DNA of 64,000 bases from Aquilaria yunnanensis (taxonomy: Eukaryota > Streptophyta > Magnoliopsida > Malvales > Thymelaeaceae), in assembly GCA_039654915.1 (NCBI GenBank), contig CM077595.1:91801501-91865500 (forward strand), written 5' to 3'. Position numbers and translations under genes: made by a program. This document shows, in pieces, positions 55,643 through 64,000 of this stretch. The notes beneath the pieces are model-generated. The model was not told the origin of the DNA, did no database searches, and was given only the letters and a program-made list of their open reading frames with translations. Each line of letters opens with the position of its first letter. Positions within the stretch are counted from its first letter, which is position 1.

Positions 55643-57394
55643 ATGGCAGAACAAGCTGAAGGACGTCTCATGGAGATGGAGTCCAAGATTGAAAGTATGG
55701 CAGAACAAATGAGACAATTGATGGAAATAATCAAAGGGAAAGCAACTCAAGTTCCCATCAAAGAAGCACAAGATCCCACTTATCCTCCGGGAATCACCCC
55801 ACAACGAGTCTCAGTCCAAGAAAACCTGTTTCAGGAACCAGGACAGTCTGCTAGTGTTCACCTAAAACAAGACACTGTGTATGAAGAGAAGAAGACACCA
55901 CCAAAGGAAGAAGGAGAATCTCAAAAACTCGAAACAATAGAGAAGAGACTGCGAGTCATTGAAGGAGGTAATATATTCGGATCTCTCTCAGTGGATGACC
56001 TCTGCTTAGTGCCAGACGTCATAATCCCTTCGGACTTTAAAGTACCGGATTTCGTAAAATACGACGGAACGAGTGATCCCATCACTCACATCACACTGTT
56101 CCTAAGGAGACTACAACCACTCACAAAAGATGAAAATGTGTGGATTGCACTTTTTCAGGAAAGTCTCACAAAATCAGCATTGCAGTGGTATCTAAGTCAA
56201 GGACCAAGAAACATCAAAACTTGGAATGACCTTGCTCAGGCCTTCATCGGCAACTATAAACATATTATGGACTTGGCCCCGGATCGCCAAACTCTCCAAA
56301 ACATGGAGAAGAAAAAGCCAGAAACTTTCAAGGAATATGCCCAACGGTGGAGGGACTTAGCTGCACAAGTTCAGCCACCCATGACAGAAAAAGAAATGGT
56401 CACTTTGTTTGTCCAGACACTGAAATACCCATATTATGACAAACTCATTGGCAATTCGGCAACTAATTTCTCCGATGTTGTCATGTCTGGAGAAAGGATC
56501 GAGCATGGGATTAGGACTGGGAAGATTGCTGAGTCCTTTAGTGATCCTATGAAAAGAGGAGGACCATCCAGAACAGAAGATGAAGAAGTACAACAAATAG
56601 GACGCGAAAGAGGGATTCCCCTCGTAGGTACTGTGGCTACCGGTCCTCGCCTATCCTATTCTGCCAAAAGGCCCAATTATTATCCTACTAATATGCCCAG
56701 TGACTATCCTCCCAATATGCCCAATGATTATCCTTCCAATAGGCCTAATGATTATCCTCCCAATAGGCCCAACAATTATCCTCTCAACAGGCCTAATCAG
56801 TTACGGCCACCTGTTCCGACTCCTCCAGTACCCACACGAAGACCAAAAGAAGTTTTTGCACCAATTCCCATGACTTACACTGAGTTGTATCCAAAACTCA
56901 TAGAAAGTCAACTTATCCATCCAATTCCTACAAATCCATTTGGACCCCCATATCCAACGTGGTATGACCCCAACATAACTTGCCCATATCATGATGGCGT
57001 TCCAGGCCATGGCTTGGAAAATTGCACAGCATTGAAACGTATAGTCCAACAATTAATCGAATCAAAGTGGTTGGACTTTTCCGATGAACCGAACGTCACT
57101 CACAATCCATTGCCGCCTCATCAAGAAAAACCAGTCAATATGATAGAAGAACACCGGCTGATGAAAAAGTCAGTCAATGATATCATAACCCCTCTTAAGC
57201 ATGTATATTCATGCCTTGTAAAAGAAGGGATTATCATGGGAAAACCTTCTTTTGGACATGAAGAAGTTGAAGATGAGGAATGGTGCAACTTTCATGACAG
57301 TAAGAGTCATTCTATCCAAGAATGCTCAGAATTCCGTAAGAATCTGCAAAGACTCATAGACTCATCCCAACTTATCGTTTTTATGATGATGTGA
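55643..57394 (+). CDS. Gag of element C, C-terminally truncated
   Basis: 583 residues from the ATG equivalent to B's gag start (the same frame also runs 41 codons upstream). The gag core, an expanded N(R/M)PN(N/D)Y linker and both zinc motifs (about 56983 and 57280) are present. The frame ends at 57394 because of a small deletion next to GTTTTTATG; protease sequence beyond it is lost. A usable gag would let this element make, or enter, particles supplied by a relative. Confidence 0.85.
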   Translation: MAEQAEGRLMEMESKIESMAEQMRQLMEIIKGKATQVPIKEAQDPTYPPGITPQRVSVQENLFQEPGQSASVHLKQDTVYEEKKTPPKEEGESQKLETIEKRLRVIEGGNIFGSLSVDDLCLVPDVIIPSDFKVPDFVKYDGTSDPITHITLFLRRLQPLTKDENVWIALFQESLTKSALQWYLSQGPRNIKTWNDLAQAFIGNYKHIMDLAPDRQTLQNMEKKKPETFKEYAQRWRDLAAQVQPPMTEKEMVTLFVQTLKYPYYDKLIGNSATNFSDVVMSGERIEHGIRTGKIAESFSDPMKRGGPSRTEDEEVQQIGRERGIPLVGTVATGPRLSYSAKRPNYYPTNMPSDYPPNMPNDYPSNRPNDYPPNRPNNYPLNRPNQLRPPVPTPPVPTRRPKEVFAPIPMTYTELYPKLIESQLIHPIPTNPFGPPYPTWYDPNITCPYHDGVPGHGLENCTALKRIVQQLIESKWLDFSDEPNVTHNPLPPHQEKPVNMIEEHRLMKKSVNDIITPLKHVYSCLVKEGIIMGKPSFGHEEVEDEEWCNFHDSKSHSIQECSEFRKNLQRLIDSSQLIVFMMM

Positions 57395-60300
57395 ATGTGA
57401 TCATTAAAGAACAAGAAGTCAATGCTATACCAATCTCAAAACCTACTCTTAAGCCGTCAAGTCCCAAGGCCATTCCTCTACAAATCAAACAAAACCGAGG
57501 TCAAGCTGCTATGCCCGATGTGATTGGTAATTGAAAGTGAAGATTTTGAGCTGGAATTACATTGATTTTGGAAGGGCTCCAAGTCAGATCTGACCTAACA
57601 GTCCGCATACATTTTCGAATGACAGGGAATCCTTTGAATAAACTTGTATCTTTGAAAGCTTGCAAAAGTAATCTAATAGTAAAAATCTCCTAGATTTAGT
57701 CCAGAATCTAGGGTGTAGTCTTTGTTAGATGGACACCTGGTATTCTTTCTGGTACAACAAAAAGATGTAATGCGTGCATTCTGCTACTTTCCATTTTTAC
57801 ACTCTTTGCCATTATACTATCCATTATTGCTATCACACTTTACTTTTTGACAACCGGTAATTCTTTTTGTTCTCCAACAAAAAGACGTTATGTGTGCATT
57901 CTACCACTTTTTAATTCCATTATTACATCTACACATTCTATCAATTTTTACCAAAAATTCAATTATTACACCTACACATTCCACCACTTCTTACCAAAAA
58001 TTCCGTTTTTACATCCATCTCTTACTCCTTTCCATTATACTATCCATTATCGCTATCATACTTTGCTTTCTAAATGATACTACTCGTGGGTGAAAATAAA
58101 AAGTTAAGGGAAATTTGATAGTAATGATCTTGAAAGTGCTGCCAAATCTAGTAAGAAGGATTTCATATGTTGCACCTCAACCCTCAAAAAGAATTCACAG
58201 TGGTTATCAACATCCTTGCAAGAAGTTTGGGGTTAGTTTCCAAAACAAGGTAGCTCTTATATTAAATGATTTCAGTGGCCTCCCAATTCTCATAAATGCT
58301 CAAAAAAAAAAAAAAAGGGTCTCAGTTTTCTGTAACACAAACTCCGAAAAGAAAAAGTTCATCCCTTCCATCAAAAAGCCATTAAAGGGAAAATCCGAAA
58401 CAAAAAAAAGAGACTGAGAGCAAACACAAGCAACTAAGGCCACTTGAATCATTTCACTTCAAGAGGGCTATGATCTCAGTTCTTTGCAACACAAACTCCA
58501 AAAAGAAAGAGAAATTCGTCCCTTCCATAAAAAAAAAAAACCAGGGAAAATTCAAAACCAAAAAGGACTGAGAACAAGCACGAGCAAGCAAGGCCACTTG
58601 AGTCATCTCACTTCAAGAGAGTTATCAAGTATGTCATCACCATAGCTCACAAAAAAAAAAAAAAAGGAAACAAAAACAAAAACAAAAAAAGAGAAAGGAA
58701 AAAAAAAAGGGCTCAGACTAGAGCAAAAGAAAAAAGAAAAAAAGTGAGCTATGGATTCTAGACTGAAAACCTGCAAAGGCGGTTTAGAATACAAAAGCAA
58801 CCCTCAAACCAAGCATGCATAAAGATCACAATAGTTGGGGGGCAACAGATGAGGTCTAACTTTCTGGAAAGAGTGGCAAGTTTGAGGTCATCACTATTGA
58901 GTTTTTCACCATAATCAAATTTGCTCACGAGTAGTATTAAAAGACCCTTCTTTCACACCACTCAAACTTAACTTTATTCAGACCTAATATTTACCTCTTA
59001 ATATCATTCTCATTCAGCTAAAAGACTGCCACAAAAAAAAAAAAAACATTCAAACTTAACTTTCCTCACACCTAACATTTACCTCTCGATATCATCCTCA
59101 TTCAGTTAAAAGGCTATTATTGTGAATCATGTTTCTACCTTATTGCCTTGCACAGTTTATGTCTTCGAGTTGGAAAGGGAAGAATGGCAGGACATTTTAA
59201 TTGAAAACAAAGACCGTAAATTACTTTGTCAAGCTTTGAAAATTGATGAAAGTTTTTCTTTAAGGCCAAACCATTATTCATTAATGTATGTAGACTTAAA
59301 AGTAAGGAGATAGCTTGAGTCTTTCTTTAATAAGATGTGGTTCTTGTAAGAGAAATTTACGATCAAGTGCCATCACAAAGGTCTAGAAATCCTCAACCTT
59401 CTGTTAAATCAAAGGCGAGATGATATCTCTTTCCACATAAACACCATAATCAAGGGGGCAAAGTAGTCTCTACTAAGCGCAAGAAAAGTACTGCCAAGAA
59501 AGAAGCTCAATAGACAAGGGGGCAAGTCTTATGGATCAGAACCTGAGTCTAAGGAAGAGCAATCATTCGGACTGTAACATGGGGGTAAACAAGTGTCCGC
59601 ACGGCCAGAAGAAAATGGGCAAAGCAGACATTGAAAGTAAAGCCTTTGATGGTATCAAATCCATGACAATGGATGAGTACCCGAAAGAGATATAAATTAT
59701 GAGGCGGGCCAACTTTAAAGAAATTGAGGCCAAAATTCAAGAACAAGTCAAAGAAAGGGGATTTTGAAAAGAGTTGGGCTTTTGAGGCAGTGAACAAAAG
59801 CTGGAAAGCATAAAGAGATTCAATGATAGTCCAAGAAGACAATTATAAAGAGGATCCAGTAAAGCAAAGATATGAAGAACTAGATCAATCCAAAAAAAAT
59901 AAAAAATAAAAAAATAAATATAAATAAAAAAAAAAAAAAAAAAGAACCATCAATTACACATGCTTTGCATTCATGCATTTCACATCATGCATGCATGATT
60001 TTTACATGATAGGAATCAAATGGGAAACACATCCACCGCACCGTTACAGCAGTATAAGCTGAGATCTCAATAATATCAGCTCTTACCAATCTATCACTGG
60101 ATACACAGCTAATATGCGGGACCAACCCGCATCAGGAATTCAAGGATAAGGTAGACAATATGTCAAAAGCCTGGCAATTGATTCAATAATCGAGACTACA
60201 CCTGGAAGGACAGGATTGACATCAGCTAGTAGTATCCAAAATAAGAGATAGCTATAGCCAAGGATAAGGCAGATATCAAAAAGGATAAAGTAGACAATAT

Positions 60301-60638
60301 TGTCAAAAGCTTGGCAATTGATTCAATAATCGAGGCTACACCTGGAAGGACAGGATTGATGCCAGCTTAGCAGCATCCAAGATAAGAGATAGCTGTGGTC
60401 AAAGATAAGGCAGACATCAAGAAATATTGTCGTTGAAACTTTGTCAAAAGCGGACAATGGATTCAATAATCGAGGACTGGATCAACGGATAAAAAAAAAA
60501 TATCTATCAAAATGAAGTAGGATCTACTTTTCCGGTTAAACGGCGGATACGGTACTCCGTGACTCTCAAGTCGGTTCTCTCAGTTGCCCATAATAACTGA
60601 TTCCTTCACCCCTTCTTTCTTTTACTTCCTCCTAGAAA
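57395..60638 (+). other. Region replacing pol in element C; no gene supported
   Basis: A short gag-protease remnant runs to about 57500. The intron donor context is kept near 57668. From about 57716 to 59190 the DNA does not align with A or B: it has a twice-repeated ACAACAAAAAGATGT-type segment (57755, 57865), A-rich runs and a duplicated block (58320-58450 and 58470-58600). From about 59190 it aligns with the post-integrase spacer. 60142-60282 is tandemly duplicated at 60283-60420. Confidence 0.6.
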
Positions 60639-61187
60639 ATGGATCCTACTTTTTCCGCCTTGCGAAAGTATTTCCCTTCTCTCCCAATGAACATCCTCAA
60701 AAAGATCTACCAAGTTCGCTGTGAACGATTAAGAGTTCTGATGCACAAAGGAATCCCTGAAGATGTGCGGTGGTTAATCGAAGCCAAGGTTCGTCTAGCA
60801 GGTGAAATCCCAGAGGCATTTGTGTCTCACATGCCTGGTATAGGCAAAAGCTCTTATGCCAAAAAGCGAAGAGCGAAAAGGTTACAAGTCTGCCATAAAT
60901 GTGGACGGTGGACTTGTAATACTAAATGTCGTTCTTTAGGGATGATCTCTGATAATCGAGAAGATAAAATACGATTCATTAAGAATGGCTTGAGTAAAGA
61001 CTCGTTGGATGATATCCAATTGACTCTTGAGACGCATTCTTGTGGATCTGTGCAACGTGAACTACTTGGTTTGTGGAGCATTTTTCATGAAGAACGAGAA
61101 CGATACAGTCCCGGGAATCTGACGTTAAACGACCCTATTTGTCAGCTTGTAAGAAAACTGGATGGGAAGCAAATCCTCGACTCATAG
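60639..61187 (+). CDS. Accessory zinc-finger protein c1
   Basis: A 182-residue counterpart of b1, differing at only a few positions: Val for Ala in RVLMHKG, Ile for Val before GKSSYAKK, Lys and Gln in AKRLQVCHKC, and changes later in the chain. The basic stretch, the four finger Cys and the HSCG motif are all kept. Intact although the element has lost pol. Confidence 0.8.
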   Translation: MDPTFSALRKYFPSLPMNILKKIYQVRCERLRVLMHKGIPEDVRWLIEAKVRLAGEIPEAFVSHMPGIGKSSYAKKRRAKRLQVCHKCGRWTCNTKCRSLGMISDNREDKIRFIKNGLSKDSLDDIQLTLETHSCGSVQRELLGLWSIFHEERERYSPGNLTLNDPICQLVRKLDGKQILDS

Positions 61188-61346
61188 AAGCCATTAATCC
61201 CGTTACTGGACGTAAAACCAGTGGAAGATGTGAGCCACAGTCACAATCACTGTACATACAATTTATCATATTTAAAATTTTCCATTTTTCTTTTAATAAT
61301 GTATTTGCTCCCGCAAGTGTAATCGACACGTTATCCATTTCATCGC

Positions 61347-61353
61347 TATAAAT
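61347..61353 (+). promoter_or_regulatory. TATA box of zinc-finger gene c2
   Basis: TATAAAT 87 bases before the ATG, as for b2, after a copy of the shared module (about 61235-61330). Confidence 0.6.
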
Positions 61354-61433
61354 GCATGTTCTTCCAGTCGGTTATCTAAGTTTCCTTCAATAACTAATTC
61401 CTTTCCATCATCTCTCAAATTCTTCTCTCATCA

Positions 61434-61982
61434 ATGGATTCTACTCTTTCAGCACTGCGAAAATACTTTCCTTCCCTTCCAATAAAAGTCCTTAAAAAGA
61501 TCTACCTTGCTAGATGTGAAAGAATCAGAGTTTTTACACGCAAAGGCATTCCCGATAATGTGCAGTGGATAATTGAAGCTAAGGTCCGTCTGGCGGGTGA
61601 AGTTCCAGATGCATTTATGCCCCGCATGCCCGGTTTAGGTAAAAGCCGTTATGCCAAAAGGCGAAGAGCAAAGAGACTAGGCGTGTGTTATAAATGTGGG
61701 CGATGGAATTGTAATACTAAATGTCGCTCTTTAGGATACATCTCCACAAATCGTGAAGATAAAAGAAAATTCATTAAGAATGGCCTGCGTAAGGAATCTC
61801 TGGAAGATATCCGAGAGACTCTTGAAACGCATTCTTGTGGAAAAGTGCAAGGTCAAATTGTCAAATTGTGGAGGACTTACCATAAAGAACGAGACCGTTA
61901 CAGTCTTGGGAATGTGACTGTAAACGACCCTGTCTGCCAGCTTGTAAGAAAACTGGATAGGAAGCAAGTCCTCGACTCATAG
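61434..61982 (+). CDS. Accessory zinc-finger protein c2
   Basis: A 182-residue counterpart of b2 with finger CYKCGRWNCNTKC and HSCG. Small differences from b2 include RKG for RRG, QIVKLW for EIISLW and the C-terminus RKQVLDS. The frame is intact. Confidence 0.8.
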   Translation: MDSTLSALRKYFPSLPIKVLKKIYLARCERIRVFTRKGIPDNVQWIIEAKVRLAGEVPDAFMPRMPGLGKSRYAKRRRAKRLGVCYKCGRWNCNTKCRSLGYISTNREDKRKFIKNGLRKESLEDIRETLETHSCGKVQGQIVKLWRTYHKERDRYSLGNVTVNDPVCQLVRKLDRKQVLDS

Positions 61983-62132
61983 AAGGCATTGAAGCCATTA
62001 CTAGATATAAATCAGTGGAAGATGAGAGCCACAGTCATGATTGCTGTACATATAAGCTGTCATTTGTCTTTTCTTTTGACAATAATGTACTTGCTTCTGT
62101 AAGTGTAATTAACGCATTATCCCTTTCATCAC

Positions 62133-62139
62133 TATAAAT
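62133..62139 (+). promoter_or_regulatory. TATA box of zinc-finger gene c3
   Basis: TATAAAT 66 bases before the ATG, the same spacing as b4, after the module containing GATTGCTGTACATATAAGCT. Confidence 0.6.
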
Positions 62140-62198
62140 ATGTGTTAGTTATTTTCGTTTCCTACAATCACTAATTTCTTTCTTTGCCTCCTTCATCA

Positions 62199-62747
62199 AT
62201 GGAGTCTTCTCTTTCCGCCCTACGAAAGTATTTTCCTTCCTTCCCAATAAATGTTCTTAAAAAGATTTATCAAGCTAGATGTGAACGATTCAGAGTATTT
62301 ATGCACAAAGGCATTCCTGATAATGTGCGGTGGCTAATTGAAGCTAAGGTTCGTTCAGCTGGTGAAGTTCCCGAAGCGTTCTTTCCCCGTATGCCCGGCT
62401 TTGGTAAAAGCGCTTATGCCAAAAAAAGAAGAGCAAAGAGGCTAGGCGTTTGTCATAATTGTGGATGGTGGATTTGCGGCAATAAATGTCGTGCTCCAGG
62501 AGTGATCACCAGAAATCGTAATGATAGAATAAGATTCATTAAGAATGGCTTGCGTAAGGAATCTCTAGAAGATATTCGAGAGGTTCTTGAAGCGCATTCT
62601 TGCGGAATAGTGCAATTTGAGGTTGTTGGATTATGGATAATTTTCCAAAAAGAACGAGATCGTTACAGTCTTGGGAATCTGACCCTAAACGACCCTGTTT
62701 GCCAGTTTGTGAGAAAGCTAGATGAGATGCAAATCACCGATTCATAG
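62199..62747 (+). CDS. Accessory zinc-finger protein c3
   Basis: A 182-residue counterpart of b4, one residue different (Phe for Leu in IIFQKE). It keeps the altered finger CHNCGWWICGNKC. The start is the ATG shared with its paralogues. Confidence 0.8.
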   Translation: MESSLSALRKYFPSFPINVLKKIYQARCERFRVFMHKGIPDNVRWLIEAKVRSAGEVPEAFFPRMPGFGKSAYAKKRRAKRLGVCHNCGWWICGNKCRAPGVITRNRNDRIRFIKNGLRKESLEDIREVLEAHSCGIVQFEVVGLWIIFQKERDRYSLGNLTLNDPVCQFVRKLDEMQITDS

Positions 62748-62795
62748 AAAGCATTGAAGCCATTACTGGACTCAAAGCCAGTGGAAGACGAGGAT

Positions 62796-63240
62796 CAAAG
62801 TCACGATTACTGTACGTGCTAGCTGTCGCTTTTGAAATTTTCCTCCCCTTTTGGTAATAATGTATCCACTCCTGACGTGAACCAAAGTCACGATTACTGT
62901 ACGTACTAGCTGTCGCTTTTGAAATTTTCCTCCCCTTTCAGCGATAATGTATCCACTCCTGACATGAGCCATAGTTACGATTACTGTACGTGCTAGCTGT
63001 CGCTTTTGAAATTATCCTCCCAATAATGTACCCACTCCTGACACGGACTACTGTATATAGCTGCCACTTTTGAAATTTTCCTTAACTTCCGGCAATCACG
63101 TACCTACTCCTGACATAAGCTACAATCGCGACTACTGTATATTTTAGTTGCTTTTGAAAATTTTCCTCCTCTTTTAACGATAGTGTACCCATACCTGACC
63201 AGAGTCATACTCGTGACTACTGTGAATAGCTGGCAATAAT
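62796..63240 (+). repeat. Tandem upstream modules before LOG (element C)
   Basis: About six units of 70-90 bases with TCACGATTACTGTACGT, GCTAGCTGTCGCTTTTGAAA and AATAATGTATCCACTCCTGA cores. One unit more than in B, so the copy number changes between elements. Confidence 0.75.
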
Positions 63241-63285
63241 GTCTCCATTCTTGAAAATAAAATTATTGCCTTATCTCTTCATCTC

Positions 63286-63292
63286 TATAAAT
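63286..63292 (+). promoter_or_regulatory. TATA box of LOG gene (element C)
   Basis: TATAAAT 40 bases before the ATG. Confidence 0.55.
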
Positions 63293-63325
63293 ATATCCTC
63301 TTTTCTCACAAAGGTAAGGATAGGA

Positions 63326-63955
63326 ATGGAGAAAACCCCAACTCGTAAATCCCGAAGTATTTGTGTATTTTCTGGGGCTTTTCCTGGAAAAGATGAAGAG
63401 TATTTAAAAGCAGCCAACCATTTGGGAAGAGTATTAGCTGAGCGAAAAATACATTTAGTTTATGGAGGAGGTAGTGTCGGATTAATGGGAGGTGTAGCAT
63501 CAGCAGCATCTCTAGGAGGAAGTCAAGTTCTGGGTATTATCCCTGGACCTCTGAAATTTATTTCTGGGGGCACGATTGGAGAAGAATTAGTGGTTAAAAA
63601 TTTGCAAGAGCGTGTGTTACAAATGCTTTTAAATGCTGATGCTTTTATCGCTCTACCAGGTGGTTTTGGCACATTGGGAGAAGTCTTTCAAATTGCTTCC
63701 ATGGCCCAACTTAATTTGCATAAGAAACCCATTGGGCTTTTGAATGTTAACAATTTCTTTACAGGTCTGATAGCTTTTATGGATTATGCTATGCAGAAGA
63801 ATTTCATATCAAGAGTGGCACGGCGAATCATAATATCCGCAACAACTGCTGAAGAATTGCTAGATAAAATACAAGCTTTTGTTCCTGAACCAGATCCAGC
63901 AATGATTCAGATAGACTGGACACGACAGTCTTTCCCGACCAGTTCACTCCCATAA
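63326..63955 (+). CDS. LOG-like: LONELY GUY-type cytokinin-activating enzyme (element C)
   Basis: 209 residues, differing from element B's protein by two residues: Ile for Val at 79, and Gly at 137 where B has Glu. It keeps GGGSVGLMG (47-55), Arg96, PGGFGTLGE (111-119) with Glu119, and the family-type segment GLLNV. No intron. Since Gly137 agrees with A and with the usual LOG pattern, this copy is the better candidate for an active enzyme. The window ends 45 bases after the stop. Confidence 0.92.
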   Translation: MEKTPTRKSRSICVFSGAFPGKDEEYLKAANHLGRVLAERKIHLVYGGGSVGLMGGVASAASLGGSQVLGIIPGPLKFISGGTIGEELVVKNLQERVLQMLLNADAFIALPGGFGTLGEVFQIASMAQLNLHKKPIGLLNVNNFFTGLIAFMDYAMQKNFISRVARRIIISATTAEELLDKIQAFVPEPDPAMIQIDWTRQSFPTSSLP

Positions 63956-64000
63956 TGGTCCTCTACTCACCCTGTTGAAGTATTGTGGAAGAAAGAAGCG

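Larger units (their letters stand above)
52109..64000 (+). mobile_element. Element C: pol-less Ogre-like derivative, 3' end outside window
   Basis: It has a 5' LTR, primer-binding site, conserved leader, gag, a remnant of the intron donor, unrelated filler, three intact zinc-finger genes and an intact LOG gene. ORF1, protease, RT, RNase H and integrase are absent. It would need proteins from a relative such as element B to move. Confidence 0.9.

Noticed and set aside
59122..59313. 63-codon ORF in element C spacer
   Set aside because: Aligns with untranslated post-integrase DNA in A and B, where the frame is not open.
1..64000. tRNA, rRNA or ordinary host genes
   Set aside because: No tRNA-like folds with expected loops, no rRNA sequence and no spliced host gene could be recognised by reading.

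Overview
The window is retrotransposon-dominated nuclear DNA from a flowering plant, probably a eudicot; I cannot name the species. The evidence is long AT-rich LTRs, a Tat/Ogre-type Ty3/gypsy protein set, an intron between protease and reverse transcriptase, MITE-like sequence and a plant-type LOG gene. Almost everything is on the + strand. I found no ordinary host gene, rRNA, tRNA or CRISPR array.

Three related Ogre-like elements are present and nested. Element A (1-45609, 5' end outside the window) is an old copy with many in-frame stops. A related LTR landed inside A's LOG gene and now remains as a solo LTR (10541-11794 plus 37691-39970; target duplication ACGAC, now ATGAC on the right). 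Element B (11795-37685, 25.9 kb, target duplication ACCAT) then inserted into that solo LTR. B looks complete and young: its 3.77 kb LTRs are nearly identical, and all its ORFs are open (ORF1, gag-protease, a spliced-in RT/RNase H/aRNase H/integrase, four small zinc-finger genes and a LOG gene). After A's 3' LTR come about 6.5 kb of flanking DNA (45610-52108) holding a Stowaway-like MITE and a long-TIR element. Element C (52109 to beyond 64000) follows. It has lost ORF1, protease and all of pol but keeps gag, three zinc-finger genes and LOG intact.

The most unusual system is the accessory cassette between integrase and the 3' LTR, present in A, B and C. It holds a tandem family of 182-residue proteins with a basic stretch followed by a C-x2-C-x4-C-x3-C finger, laid out like the cysteine-rich nucleic-acid-binding proteins of betaflexiviruses. 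After them comes an intronless LONELY GUY-type gene, predicted to release active cytokinin from its riboside monophosphate. Most cassette genes carry their own TATA box and a shared upstream module, so they look like separate transcription units rather than parts of the gag-pol transcript. Their survival in the pol-less element C suggests they matter for element success. One reading is that the element encodes its own modulators of silencing or transcription and of cytokinin-driven cell division. That functional reading is inference.

The noncoding parts also carry repeated structure. There are hairpin repeats near the LTR 3' ends with compensatory changes, large hairpin-bearing tandem arrays between LOG and the polypurine tract, and a conserved structured leader after the primer-binding site.
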